DNA of 64,000 nt from Haloarcula vallismortis ATCC 29715 (GTDB lineage: Archaea > Halobacteriota > Halobacteria > Halobacteriales > Haloarculaceae). Each line of letters starts with the position of its first letter. The stretch's first letter is position 1. The notes beneath the pieces were generated by a model. The model was not told the DNA's origin. It was given only the letters and a program-made list of their open reading frames with translations, and did no database searches. Of the stretch, positions 25,512 through 34,855 are shown piece by piece. A program made the position numbers and the translations under genes. Where the stretch lies: assembly GCF_000337775.1 (NCBI RefSeq), contig NZ_AOLQ01000069.1, positions 248,001-312,000 on the forward strand. Reading direction: 5' to 3'.

Positions 25512-26841
25512 CGTGCGTGTCGTAGCCACGCTGGCGCAGCTCGTCGCCAGGGGAGACGTGCTCCTGTGCGTGCCGGTGACAGAAGCTCATCCGTCTGTCG
25601 CCGACATCGTAATACTGCGGCGTTTCGGTGTCACACTGACTGCCGAACACTTCCCTGAGGTACGCCCGTGCGGCGTCGGGCTCTCCATCACTGAGATACG
25701 CTGCAGCCTGTTCGACGTGCCCCCGTACGTCCGACGGGAGGTCCACGTCGCTGAACTCCTCGTCGACGATTTCTTCGCTGTCGGCCAACGCAGTGTCGAA
25801 CCCGAGCCGTTCTTTGAGCCGCTCACCGATCGACTGTTCCGCGCGGGACCGCTCGCGGATGACATCACGGAACTCTCGAATCCGGTCCCATACCTCGTCG
25901 CTCGCCTCGATGTCTTCGGGCCGAATCCGGACGGGACACCGCGTTGCGAAGGGACAGCCTTCCGGTGGGTCCCGTGGACTCGGTGGTGAGCCAGGCAGGG
26001 TAATCCGGTCCACCTGCGCCGTTGGGTCCGGTTCGGGAATCGCCGACAGCAGTGCACGCGTGTAGGGGTTTTCGGGGTTCTGGAACAGCTGTTCCGTCGG
26101 TCCGACCTCCATGAGGTTCCCGAGATACATCACCCCGACGCGGTCACAGATATGCCGGACCACGCTCAGGTCGTGCGCGATGAAGAGGTACGTGAGACCG
26201 AACTCCTCTTGCAGATCTTCAAGCAGATTGAGTATCTGGGCCTGCACGGACACGTCAAGCGCCGAAACGGGTTCGTCGAGGACGACGAACTCCGGTTCGA
26301 GTGCGAGCGCCCGCGCGATGCCGATACGCTGTCGCTGACCGCCGGAGAACTGGTGGGGATATCGGTAGTAGTGCTCCGGCATGAGTCCGACCTGATCGAG
26401 CAGTGTCCGTACCTTCTCCCGACGCTCGCTGGCCGTGCCCTGATCGTGGACGTCCAGCGGTTCGCGGATGATCTCGCCGACAGTCATCCGGTCGTTGAGG
26501 CTCGACTCGGGGTCCTGAAACACCATCTGGGCATTGCGGCGCCACTCCTTGAGGTCGTCACCGCTGAGCTCGGTTATATCGGTTCCATCGAAGGAGACTG
26601 TCCCGGATGTGGCCGTTTCAAGCTGGATGAGCGTCCGACCGAGAGTTGTCTTGCCACAGCCGGATTCACCGACTAGCCCAAACGTCTCGCCGCGCGAAAT
26701 TTCGAAGTTCACGCCGTCGACGGCCTTCACCGGGTCCCCCCCGAGCAGTCCACCGCCTTCGTAGTACGTCTTCAGATCCTGCACATCGAGCAATGTCTCG
26801 CCGGTCTGGTGGGACGTCGTCTCGATGACTGATTCACTCAT
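25504..26841 (-). CDS. oppF: Peptide ABC transporter ATP-binding protein OppF/DppF
   Basis: A 445-residue ABC ATPase. Walker A is GESGCGKTT (58-66), signature FSGGQRQR near 165, Walker [12 protein letters not shown] near 186-196. After the oligopeptide-transporter C-terminal motif begins (C296, C302), about 90 mostly helical residues intervene before C403 and C421-H, so the usual cysteine motif is split. The family is normally about 320-350 residues. The ATG at 26841 overlaps the oppD stop by 8 bases. It works with OppD to drive uptake of peptides. Confidence 0.88.
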   Translation of the reverse strand: MSESVIETTSHQTGETLLDVQDLKTYYEGGGLLGGDPVKAVDGVNFEISRGETFGLVGESGCGKTTLGRTLIQLETATSGTVSFDGTDITELSGDDLKEWRRNAQMVFQDPESSLNDRMTVGEIIREPLDVHDQGTASERREKVRTLLDQVGLMPEHYYRYPHQFSGGQRQRIGIARALALEPEFVVLDEPVSALDVSVQAQILNLLEDLQEEFGLTYLFIAHDLSVVRHICDRVGVMYLGNLMEVGPTEQLFQNPENPYTRALLSAIPEPDPTAQVDRITLPGSPPSPRDPPEGCPFATRCPVRIRPEDIEASDEVWDRIREFRDVIRERSRAEQSIGERLKERLGFDTALADSEEIVDEEFSDVDLPSDVRGHVEQAAAYLSDGEPDAARAYLREVFGSQCDTETPQYYDVGDRRMSFCHRHAQEHVSPGDELRQRGYDTHDG

Positions 26842-28054
26842 CTGGGTCACCCCCCTCCAGTTGGCCGCCGGTGTCCTCGGCACTGTGGCCGTGGCCACCA
26901 TCGGCCCGTGCGTCGCTGTCTTCGGACCCGACCGGACCGGTATCCTCACCAGCTTTTCGGCGCTCGGCCGGCCAGTCGTCCGCCGACAGCGCTTCGCTTG
27001 CCTCGGCGCCCGTCTGGTCTGCGTTCTCTTCGTGGTGTGTCACAGTGTCGTCGGTAGGCATATCTTCGGGATACAGGAGACAGGCGGCAGTGTGGTCTGC
27101 TGATTCGCCGACTTCGACGTGGGCAGGGTGGACCCGCTCACACTCATCGAAGCCCTTCGGGCACCGGCTGACAAAGCGGCAGTACGACGCCGATTCGTGT
27201 GGCGTCGGCACGTCCCCTTCGATAGTGGGGAGCCGATCCGCACTGGGGTTTCGGCCGGGAATGCTCTGCAGGAGTCCCTGCGTGTATGGGTGGTGTGGGT
27301 TCGCGAACAGTTCCTCTACGGGAGCCTGCTCGACGACTTCGCCGGCGTACATCACAGCGACGCGGTCGGCGACCTCCGCGATGACGCCCATGTCGTGCGT
27401 AATGAACATGATGCCGATGTCACGCTTTGTCTGAATTTCCTGTAACAGGTCCAGAATCTGGGCCTGGATGGTGACATCGAGTGCTGTCGTCGGCTCATCA
27501 CAGATGAGCAGGTCCGGGTCACAGGCCAGTGCCATCGCGATGACGGCCCGCTGGCGCATCCCGCCGGAGAACTCGTGGGGGTACTCGTCGACACGCCGCG
27601 CCGCGTCGGGGATACCGACTGCACGCAGCAGTTCGATGGCCTCCGATTTGGCCTCGGTGCCTTCCATACCGCGGTGGAGCTCCAGTGCCTCGATGATCTG
27701 GTTCCCGACAGTGTACACCGGGTTGAGCGAGCTCAGCGGGTCCTGAAACACCATCGCGATGTCCCCGCCGCGAACTGACCGATACTGCTTTTCCGAAAGC
27801 GTCGTCAGCTCTTTCCCGTCTAACCGTATGGACGACTCCTCGCGGATTTCGCCCGGACTATCGACCAGTCCCATTATCGAGCGCGCGGTGACGCTCTTGC
27901 CCGAACCGGATTCGCCGACGATACCGAGCGTCTCGCCGCGTGCGATGTCGAACGAAACGCCGTCGACAGCGCGGATCTCCTCTTTATCGCTGTGGAACAC
28001 GGTTCGGAGGTTGTCCACGGCCAGCAGCGGCTCGCCGTCGTCGGCGTGGCTCAT
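26834..28054 (-). CDS. oppD: Peptide ABC transporter ATP-binding protein OppD/DppD
   Basis: A 406-residue ABC ATPase: Walker [10 protein letters not shown] near residue 48, signature FSGGMRQR, Walker [13 protein letters not shown]. The C-terminal oligopeptide-transporter domain has four cysteines in C-x5-C-x6-C plus AACLLYPE, the set that holds an Fe-S cluster in studied DppD proteins. The last 75 residues are a very acidic, low-complexity tail, a haloarchaeal addition. The start overlaps oppC by 4 bases. Confidence 0.9.
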   Translation of the reverse strand: MSHADDGEPLLAVDNLRTVFHSDKEEIRAVDGVSFDIARGETLGIVGESGSGKSVTARSIMGLVDSPGEIREESSIRLDGKELTTLSEKQYRSVRGGDIAMVFQDPLSSLNPVYTVGNQIIEALELHRGMEGTEAKSEAIELLRAVGIPDAARRVDEYPHEFSGGMRQRAVIAMALACDPDLLICDEPTTALDVTIQAQILDLLQEIQTKRDIGIMFITHDMGVIAEVADRVAVMYAGEVVEQAPVEELFANPHHPYTQGLLQSIPGRNPSADRLPTIEGDVPTPHESASYCRFVSRCPKGFDECERVHPAHVEVGESADHTAACLLYPEDMPTDDTVTHHEENADQTGAEASEALSADDWPAERRKAGEDTGPVGSEDSDARADGGHGHSAEDTGGQLEGGDPDE

Positions 28055-29517
28055 CCGCCACCACCTCCGGCGGCCGCGCCAGTCGCACCGCCTTCAGCAC
28101 CCTCGCTCTGTGGGTCGATAGCGTCACGAATCCCATCACTCAGGGCGTTGAAGCCGGTGACAACCAGCGTGATCAGAATGCCCGGAATGAGCGAGATGTG
28201 CCAGGATTGACTGGCGATGTACTGTTGCCCGATGTTGATCGCCCGTCCCCACTCGGGAGTCGGGGCGGTGATCCCGAGTCCGAGGAACGAGAGGGCAGAG
28301 ACCGAAATAATGACGCCACCGAGCGTCAGGGAGGCGTACACCAGGAGATAGCCGAGGATATACGGTGCCATGTGTTTCCGCATAATCACAGTGGGTCGCT
28401 GGCCGTAACTCTTTGCCGCATCGACCCACTCCTGTTCGCCGACCTGTAACGCAGGGCCACGGACCGCGCGCCACAGCCCCGGCCAGCGTATCAGCGCAAA
28501 CAGGAGGATAAACAGCATCGCCCCGTTGTATATCTCTGCTATCCAGTGGTTCTTGAACACTACCGTCGCAAGAATCACCAGCAGCAGTGCTGGCATCGCC
28601 TGCACGGAGTCACTGGTCAGCACCACGATGAGGTCAGTCACCCCCTTGTAGTAGGCGGTAACTAACGCCAGTGTCGTCGCAATAAAGCCCGCAATCGCCA
28701 TCGACCCGAGCCCGATGAACAGCGACACTCGTGCGCCAAAGGCGAGGAAGGTAAACAGGTCTTTGCCGCTGACGAGCGTTCCGACAGGGTGGAACCGCCC
28801 GAAGTCGTCGTAACTCCAGATCCCGACGTTGCTGTCCCCGCTCCCGCGGGATGCGGACCCGAGATTCGCCTCGCCGATAGTAATCGTTTCGACCGTCTCC
28901 GTGTCCTCGTTGAAGTACTGCATCTCGTGGGAATACGGCCCCTGGATATTCTCTTCGGCCGTCGTTGGGCCGACAACGGGAGCGAACACAGCCATCGTGA
29001 TGAAGAACACGACGACAGCGAGCCCGAACAGGCCCCAGTAGTGGCTTCGGAGCCGGTCGATGACGTCGTCAGTCGGCGTCCAGTCAGCCGCCCGGTAGTG
29101 CCGACGGAAGAGGACGTAGCCGTACCACAGCCAGCCCAGCAACACTGCAACGTAGACATATACCAGCAGGAAGCGAATGAGCCATGCGTACTTCGGCTCA
29201 AGGCCGAGGAACGTGCCCTGCCAGCTACTCCCGTCGTAGTACCCACGGTTGGGTATCAGTTCGCGGCTTAGCAGATGTGGTAGCTCGCCGAAGAAGGCTG
29301 AAGCACTGGCAAACGCCTCGGCTCCGGGCGCTCCCGGGAGCACCCCGAGTCCGTACCCTATCGCACCGAGCAGCCCATCGAGGTATGTCGGTCCTTCAAG
29401 CAGCAACAACACACACAGTCCGATTCCCCACAGCAGTGCCGGCTTAGGGTGTGCCTTGAGCCGGTCCCTCAGTGGTTGATCGATGTCATCGGTAAGCTCT
29501 GTCTCGGTTCCCATCAT
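28051..29517 (-). CDS. oppC: Peptide ABC transporter permease OppC/DppC
   Basis: A 488-residue permease, much longer than the usual 300. Two extra hydrophobic segments (about residues 27-55 and 105-135) precede the canonical first helix (YWGLFGLAVVVFFITMAVFAPVV, near 170). A roughly 70-residue extracellular insert (NIQGPYSHEM to FHPVGT) follows, and then the permease core with the coupling motif around WVDAAKSYGQRPTVIMRKHM. The ATG at 29517 overlaps the oppB stop (ATGA). With OppB it forms the channel. Confidence 0.88.
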   Translation of the reverse strand: MMGTETELTDDIDQPLRDRLKAHPKPALLWGIGLCVLLLLEGPTYLDGLLGAIGYGLGVLPGAPGAEAFASASAFFGELPHLLSRELIPNRGYYDGSSWQGTFLGLEPKYAWLIRFLLVYVYVAVLLGWLWYGYVLFRRHYRAADWTPTDDVIDRLRSHYWGLFGLAVVVFFITMAVFAPVVGPTTAEENIQGPYSHEMQYFNEDTETVETITIGEANLGSASRGSGDSNVGIWSYDDFGRFHPVGTLVSGKDLFTFLAFGARVSLFIGLGSMAIAGFIATTLALVTAYYKGVTDLIVVLTSDSVQAMPALLLVILATVVFKNHWIAEIYNGAMLFILLFALIRWPGLWRAVRGPALQVGEQEWVDAAKSYGQRPTVIMRKHMAPYILGYLLVYASLTLGGVIISVSALSFLGLGITAPTPEWGRAINIGQQYIASQSWHISLIPGILITLVVTGFNALSDGIRDAIDPQSEGAEGGATGAAAGGGGG

Positions 29518-30554
29518 CCGTCGTACCCCACGCGTGGGTCGATGATTGTGTACGCGAAGTCCTGTACGATATTCAGCCCGACGATGAGGAGGATGAACAG
29601 ATACATCAGCGTTCCAACAAGTGGGAGGTCACCCTGTTCTGCCGCCCGGAAGAACAGGAGACCGATACCGTTGATTGAGAAGACAGTCTCGACGAGCACT
29701 GACCCGCCGATCAAGATGAACGCCTCCGCAGTAATCACCGGCACGAGCGGAATCAGAGCGTTCCGGAAGATGTGCTTCCAGACCAGTACCCGCGGCGAGA
29801 CGCCTTTGGCCTTGGCCGTTTCGACGTACTTCGAGTTGATCGTTTCGAGAACGGCAGTTCGGCCAATCCGCATCTCTGTACCCATCGACGCGGACCCAAG
29901 CACCAGTGCGGGCGGCAGTATCTGTTTTGTCGCCTTCGCGAGGTTGGTCCATGCCTGTCCCGGGTCGGTTATCAGCCTGGTGGGATTCTTGAGCACGGCG
30001 AGGTTCGGCGAGGTCACGACGTTGGTCTCGACAATAAAGCTGGTCCAGCTGAACCCAAACAGCTGTTCCGACTGCGAGAGCAGCGTCACCAGAATGACCG
30101 CGAGCCAGAAGTTCGGCATCGCCCGCCAGACAATCCCGCCGAAGGAGGCGAAGTAGTCCGAGAACGTATTGGGGTTCAGGCCGGCGTAGAAGCCGAGCGG
30201 AATCCCGATACCGAGGGCGATCAGGACCGCCCAGAACCCGAGCCAGATGGTCCGTGGTGCGTAGCTGATGATGAGATCGATGGCCGGTGTTCCGGAGTTG
30301 ACGACCCACGACTGGCCCAGATCAAACAGGAATAGGTCTCCCATAAAGTTGAAGTACTGTTCCCAGAGCGGGTCGTTCAATCCCAATCGCTCCTCAATCT
30401 GTCGAATCGCACGAGCATCACCTTGGGGGCCGAGGATCGCCGCTGCAGGACTGAGCGGCCCTAGCCGGATAATTGCGAACGTTACTGTCGTCCCGAATAT
30501 GATAACAGGGATTGACAGTACCAAGCGCTTGAGCAGATACGTAGCGCGGCTCAT
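29514..30554 (-). CDS. oppB: Peptide ABC transporter permease OppB/DppB
   Basis: A 346-residue permease with six transmembrane helices. N-terminal YLLKRLVLSIPVIIFGTTVTF is the usual first helix. The coupling motif lies in YVETAKAKGVSPRVLVWKHIFRNAL, and the end VQDFAYTIIDPRVGY is typical of OppB/DppB. It is 112 bases downstream of oppA, a gap that contains a stable hairpin. oppC follows with a 4-base overlap. Confidence 0.9.
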   Translation of the reverse strand: MSRATYLLKRLVLSIPVIIFGTTVTFAIIRLGPLSPAAAILGPQGDARAIRQIEERLGLNDPLWEQYFNFMGDLFLFDLGQSWVVNSGTPAIDLIISYAPRTIWLGFWAVLIALGIGIPLGFYAGLNPNTFSDYFASFGGIVWRAMPNFWLAVILVTLLSQSEQLFGFSWTSFIVETNVVTSPNLAVLKNPTRLITDPGQAWTNLAKATKQILPPALVLGSASMGTEMRIGRTAVLETINSKYVETAKAKGVSPRVLVWKHIFRNALIPLVPVITAEAFILIGGSVLVETVFSINGIGLLFFRAAEQGDLPLVGTLMYLFILLIVGLNIVQDFAYTIIDPRVGYDG

Positions 30555-30620
30555 GGCTTAGCTTGTCTCCGTTGTACGGGTACTTGTGAGTTCATAATCT
30601 CTGAGGGCTGTGAAGTCGGT

Positions 30621-30641
30621 CCCGCCACCAACCGTGGCGGG
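30621..30641 (-). terminator. Stem-loop between oppA and oppB
   Basis: CCCGCCAC (30621-30628) and GTGGCGGG (30634-30641) form a perfect 8-base GC-rich stem with a 5-base loop in the gap after the oppA stop. No T-tract follows on the transcribed strand. It probably sets relative expression of binding protein and permease, by partial termination or by protecting the oppA mRNA end. Confidence 0.5.
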
Positions 30642-30666
30642 GACGATTACGCCAGCAGGGACGCGA

Positions 30667-32532
30667 TTACTGTCTGTCTCCGAGCGACACAGTGTTCATC
30701 TTCTGTCGGCTCGGACCCATCCCGGCCGGCGGCGTGAAGTCGACGTGATCGTACCAGAACAGCTCAGTCAGCTCGTGATACACCGGCAGCATTGCGACGT
30801 CTTCCCAGTTTGCGTCCTCTAGCTCGACGTACGCTTCGTTCCGGGCGGCCTGATCTTCCTCTGTCGGTTCCGGGTTCTCGGCGATTGACTGGTACGCCTC
30901 CTCAGCCCGCTGCGCAGCGTCGCCGTTCTCCGGCTGCCAGTTGACGTACGAAATCGGGAAGTCGAGGCTCGTATCGGTCTGTGGCGGGTTCAGCAGCTGG
31001 AGGAAGTTATCCGGGGCGGGCCAGTCAGCGACCCAGCCGAGCGAGTACATCTCTAGCTCGCCGTTGCGGCCACGTTCAAGAAGCGTGTTGAACGGCGCCT
31101 GATTGACTTCGAGGTCGATGTAGACACTCTCGAGCTGGTCCCGAAGGATGCTTGCCGTCTCACTCCACACCCCAGACTCGTATATCGTCAGTTCGATGGC
31201 GACGCGCTCGTTCTGGCCGTATCCGGCGTCTTCCATCACTGAGCGGGCCTCTCCGAGCCGGCTGTCGTCGTAGCCGTACGGGTACTCGTTTTCGGCGCGG
31301 TCGTTGTAGTTCTGCGCGCCGCCGGGGAAGATTGACTTCGGCGTGAAGTTGTACGCGGGCTCGCCGCGCTGTTTAAAGACCTGCTCGACAACCGTGTGCT
31401 GGTTCATCGCGTACGCGACTGCCTGGCGGACCGGCTTTGGCACACTGGCCATGTTGAAACCGAGATAGAACACACCGATGTTTGACACACCGGAGTAATT
31501 GGCCGTATCGCCGTTACGCAACTCACCGTAGGTCCCGTTCTGACGGCCCTGGTCGTCTTCTTCCTCGACAGATACCTTCCCGGGGTCGTACTGCGCCGTG
31601 GGGAGTTCGAAGATGTCGGCATTGCGGTTCATCGCGTAATTGTAATTAGCCGAATCGTTCTCGATGACCGCAAAGTGGACGCCGTCGACGTTCGGGCTCT
31701 CGCCGTAGTAGTCGTCGTACGCACTGACCCTGGCCTCGGTTCCGGAGTCCCACGTATCGAACTCGAAGGGACCGTTGCCGACGGGGCTCGAACTGGAGAA
31801 CTCGCCCTGGCTCACCTCGCCGTCGTACCCTTCGATGTCGCCGATCATACCCTCAGGAACCGGTGAGAAGGAGGAGTACGCGAGCATCTCCAGCGTGGAG
31901 GCGAACGGCGACTCCAGCTGAATTTCGAGTGTTGTTTCGTCAACAGCCGTAACACCGAGTGTTCCGGGCTCGTACACCTCCTGCTCTTCGCCGTCAATCG
32001 TCTCAGTCGTCGTCTCGTGTGTCACACCCAGCGAGTCCAGCACGAAGTAGGCACGACTGGAGTTATCAGATGCAGTCAGCCGCTCGAAGGCGTAGGCGAA
32101 GTCACTGGCGGTTACGGTGTCGCCGTTGTGGAAGGTCGCGTCCTTCAGCTGGAACGTGTAGGTCGTGAAATCATCGGATACCTCGTAGTCCGCAGCCATA
32201 AGCCCCTCTACAGCGGGCTGGCTGTCGGGATAGTTCATCAGCGGGTCGAACATCTGCTGGATAACGATGCCTGACTGGGTGTCGGTCGCCTCGATCGGGT
32301 CCATCGTCGTCATTGTCCCCGTGTTGACCCGCCAGAGGTCCCCGTCCTGTTTCAGGTCGGTCCCGACATCGCCCCCACTGGAGTCTGTCGAGTCCATGCC
32401 GCCGCCGGTCTCCTCCTCTCCGCCCTCAGTCTCGTCACTATCACTGGAACATCCCGCCAGCGCTGCGGCCGCCGCAGCACTGCCAGTTGCTTTCAGAAAC
32501 GATCGCCGTTCCATGCTACTTGAACGTGGCAT
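30667..32532 (-). CDS. oppA: Peptide ABC transporter substrate-binding lipoprotein OppA/DppA
   Basis: A 621-residue Tat lipoprotein. The signal MERRSFLKATGS and lipobox AALAGC are followed by an acidic Glu/Ser/Gly linker. The body is a family 5 solute-binding protein: LWRVNTGTMTTMDPIEATDTQSG, then VTASDFAYAFERL, GPFEFDTWDSG and VRQAVAYAMNQ. In-frame ATGs at 32532 and 32514 are both possible; the latter begins directly at the Tat motif. An AT-rich upstream region supplies the promoter. It captures di- or oligopeptides for OppBCDF; ligand size is unknown. Confidence 0.9.
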   Translation of the reverse strand: MPRSSSMERRSFLKATGSAAAAAALAGCSSDSDETEGGEEETGGGMDSTDSSGGDVGTDLKQDGDLWRVNTGTMTTMDPIEATDTQSGIVIQQMFDPLMNYPDSQPAVEGLMAADYEVSDDFTTYTFQLKDATFHNGDTVTASDFAYAFERLTASDNSSRAYFVLDSLGVTHETTTETIDGEEQEVYEPGTLGVTAVDETTLEIQLESPFASTLEMLAYSSFSPVPEGMIGDIEGYDGEVSQGEFSSSSPVGNGPFEFDTWDSGTEARVSAYDDYYGESPNVDGVHFAVIENDSANYNYAMNRNADIFELPTAQYDPGKVSVEEEDDQGRQNGTYGELRNGDTANYSGVSNIGVFYLGFNMASVPKPVRQAVAYAMNQHTVVEQVFKQRGEPAYNFTPKSIFPGGAQNYNDRAENEYPYGYDDSRLGEARSVMEDAGYGQNERVAIELTIYESGVWSETASILRDQLESVYIDLEVNQAPFNTLLERGRNGELEMYSLGWVADWPAPDNFLQLLNPPQTDTSLDFPISYVNWQPENGDAAQRAEEAYQSIAENPEPTEEDQAARNEAYVELEDANWEDVAMLPVYHELTELFWYDHVDFTPPAGMGPSRQKMNTVSLGDRQ

Positions 32533-32780
32533 ATTGAAATCCAAATTGCCCCCTACAAATAGAAGTTTTGTCATACAGTAGCTTGAAATATTAAACTGCT
32601 CGCATGAAGAAATTCAGTTTATTATCTATAGTAATCTTACATGATATATACTGCGGCGGCTGCTTTCTGGATACAGAGGCGTTGCCACACAGCGCTGAAT
32701 TCTCGGTGTCATTGACAGCGCGCAGGGGTGTTTACGCGGACTGATAAGTGGTGACAAGACTGCCGCTATTAGAAACTGCG

Positions 32781-33122
32781 CTACCAGTCGACGGAGAGTG
32801 ACCCGTCGCCGTTCGGGTCTGGGGCGATCTCCTCGTTGGTTCGCCGGTCGATGACGTGGATGATACCACGGTCTTTCTTCGCCGGGCAGGCCTCTGCGGC
32901 CGCGATGTTGTGGTCAAGATCCGATTCGTCGATGAAGTACGCCTCGGGCTTGGCGATGCCAGTATCCAGGTCGAGCGTCCAGTTGCGCGACTTCTCGGCG
33001 CATTTGCCCGCCCCGAAGCACTTGTTGGCCTCGAAGATTATCTTGTACGGTTTCTCCTCGATTGGGGGGCCATCCTGTTCGCCGAACTCGCTCGGGTCGA
33101 CGTGGTCGTCCGCGTCTGCCAT
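32781..33122 (-). CDS. Single-cluster ferredoxin ([3Fe-4S]-like pattern)
   Basis: A 113-residue acidic ferredoxin-like protein. The cysteines are C35-x5-C41 and C79-P80, three in all. This is the pattern of [3Fe-4S] ferredoxins that feed cytochromes P450, rather than the four-cysteine plant-type used as the main haloarchaeal ferredoxin. N-terminal 25 residues are an acidic extension. A cytochrome P450 gene lies 9.4 kb away in the window, so pairing is possible but not shown by linkage. It sits alone downstream of oppA's promoter region. Confidence 0.78.
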   Translation of the reverse strand: MADADDHVDPSEFGEQDGPPIEEKPYKIIFEANKCFGAGKCAEKSRNWTLDLDTGIAKPEAYFIDESDLDHNIAAAEACPAKKDRGIIHVIDRRTNEEIAPDPNGDGSLSVDW

Positions 33123-33314
33123 TACTCCTCGTTCGGGGCGGACCGCCTTTCGATTGTCGGTCTCGCGGTCGGAAATTCACCTAATTCGAGGCGGAGGCCC
33201 CCCCTCAAGGAGCGCCGGGCTTCCGACGTATCGGAAGCACGAGCGAGTAGGGTGGGGAGGAAGCCGACTCGGCACTGGCCAGCTACCCGATTGCTGCCTG
33301 CTAACTCCCAATCA

Positions 33315-34100
33315 TTATGTCCCGGCTGCCGGCACGACTTCGACGGAGTCTCCGACGGTCAGCTCCGAATCGCGGTCGTCCTCGGGCACGCGTGCAATGA
33401 GCATCAGCGTGTAGAAGTGATCAAAGGCGTCCCGGTCGGCCCACTCCGGGAACGCCTCCTGACGGCGTTCGATGAACCGCTGTCTGAACTCCGGGGTTGT
33501 CTCGCCGGTGTCGGGATCCCGCTGTGGGACGACACAACGACCGCAGGGTGTCACGCCTTCGAAGCGGACGCCGCCGGCGCGGAACGCAGGAGCGTCCGCG
33601 CCGACGAAGCGGTCCTCCCAGAACGCCGGGACGCCGCCGATTTCGACGTTCGCCCGGAGCCGCCGACGCAGTCCGGCAACGGTCACGTCGTCGAACCACG
33701 ACGCGACGGTTTCTAGCGTCGCGGTGCTGATAACTGATGGCCCCATCTCCCGCCGGTCGACGTAGCCAAGCGTCTCGTCGCGCTCGACGGTCAGGTCCAC
33801 GCCGAAGAACGCGCCGAGCCAGTCGGCTGCTCGGGTGCGCTCACCTGCATCCTGGAGTTCGAACGACGCGCTGTCGCCGTCGGCTGTGACCGACAGCGTT
33901 CCTGTCTCGGAGTTATAGCTGGTGTCGATGTCGTGGACGCGGTCGGTCCGTTTCCCGTTGACAACGTCGCCGTCGGCGTCGAACATGGCGAACTCGCGGT
34001 CGTGCGCCAGTGTTCCACCCGGGCGGATCGATACAGAATCGCAGTCCATGCCGTCCAGCGCCTTGACGGGGTAGACGGTGAGTCGCTCGACGTGTGCCAC
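33315..34100 (-). CDS. MOSC domain protein (YcbX-like)
   Basis: A 261-residue protein. An N-terminal MOSC beta-barrel (MAHVERLTVYPVKALDGMDCD and LAHDREFAMFDADGDVVNGKR, residues 1-70) precedes the MOSC domain, with GVRFEGVTPCGRCVVPQRDPDTGE carrying the conserved cysteine (near 200). Such proteins bind molybdenum cofactor or sulfur and reduce N-hydroxylated compounds in bacteria. The start is a GTG at 34100; the much longer open frame upstream is antisense to the cyclophilin gene. Confidence 0.83.
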   Translation of the reverse strand: MAHVERLTVYPVKALDGMDCDSVSIRPGGTLAHDREFAMFDADGDVVNGKRTDRVHDIDTSYNSETGTLSVTADGDSASFELQDAGERTRAADWLGAFFGVDLTVERDETLGYVDRREMGPSVISTATLETVASWFDDVTVAGLRRRLRANVEIGGVPAFWEDRFVGADAPAFRAGGVRFEGVTPCGRCVVPQRDPDTGETTPEFRQRFIERRQEAFPEWADRDAFDHFYTLMLIARVPEDDRDSELTVGDSVEVVPAAGT

Positions 34101-34140
34101 TACCGGATGGCTCGGTCGGAACAACGAAAACGTTGTCTGG

Positions 34141-34689
34141 TTACCTGTGAATCTCGACGGATTCGAGCAGCATCTCCTCGGTCGGCGCGTCGTTGCGGTC
34201 CGTGTCGACGCTGCCGATGGACTCGACAACCTCCATGCCGTCGATGACCTTCCCGAAGACGGCGTGTTTGCCGTCGAGGTGGGGCTGTGCGTCGAGCGTG
34301 ATGAAGAACTGCGAGCCGTTGGTGTTCGGGCCACTGTTGGCCATGCTGAGCACGCCCGGCCCATCGTGGCTGAGTTCATCGTGGAACTCATCCTCGAACT
34401 GATAGCCGGGGCCGCCGCGGCCGGTGCCCGTCGGGTCACCCATCTGGATCATGAAGTCCTCGATGATGCGGTGGATGTCGATGTCGGTGTACAGCGGGTC
34501 GATGCGCTTCTCGCCGGACTCGGGGTCTTCCCACGCGCCGGTCCCCGGACCGACTTCGGTGCCGTCGTAGTCGTCGGCACCCTCGGCCAGGCCGACGAAG
34601 TTCTCGACGGTGGTCGGCACGCGCTCGTCGTACAGTTCGACTTCGATCTCGCCCTCTGTCGTGTGGAGGGTCGCAGTCAGGTCGCTCAT
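34141..34689 (-). CDS. Cyclophilin-type peptidyl-prolyl isomerase
   Basis: A 182-residue cyclophilin. Motifs are [42 protein letters not shown] with the catalytic Arg/Gln region, [19 protein letters not shown], and [14 protein letters not shown]. The insert [28 protein letters not shown] is typical of the haloarchaeal form. No signal peptide, so it is a cytoplasmic folding helper. The ATG at 34689 gives [10 protein letters not shown]. It lies 40 bases upstream of the MOSC gene start on the same strand. Confidence 0.92.
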   Translation of the reverse strand: MSDLTATLHTTEGEIEVELYDERVPTTVENFVGLAEGADDYDGTEVGPGTGAWEDPESGEKRIDPLYTDIDIHRIIEDFMIQMGDPTGTGRGGPGYQFEDEFHDELSHDGPGVLSMANSGPNTNGSQFFITLDAQPHLDGKHAVFGKVIDGMEVVESIGSVDTDRNDAPTEEMLLESVEIHR

Positions 34690-34855
34690 ACTCGGTCGGA
34701 GGGAAGCCCGGCAGAAAAGCCTGCTTACTGACCGAGAGTTCAAGTACCGAAACGAAGCCATCGCCGCCATGACCTGAGTAGCCGTCGCGTGGCGGGTCGC
34801 GGGAGCCCGACACGTCGCCACGCGAGCGGGAGTGTCGGCTGTTCGCTATTCCGGG

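Noticed and set aside
34101-34439. Upstream extension of the MOSC gene
   Set aside because: It is antisense to the cyclophilin gene and is low-complexity Ser/Thr/Arg; the conserved domain starts at the GTG at 34100.
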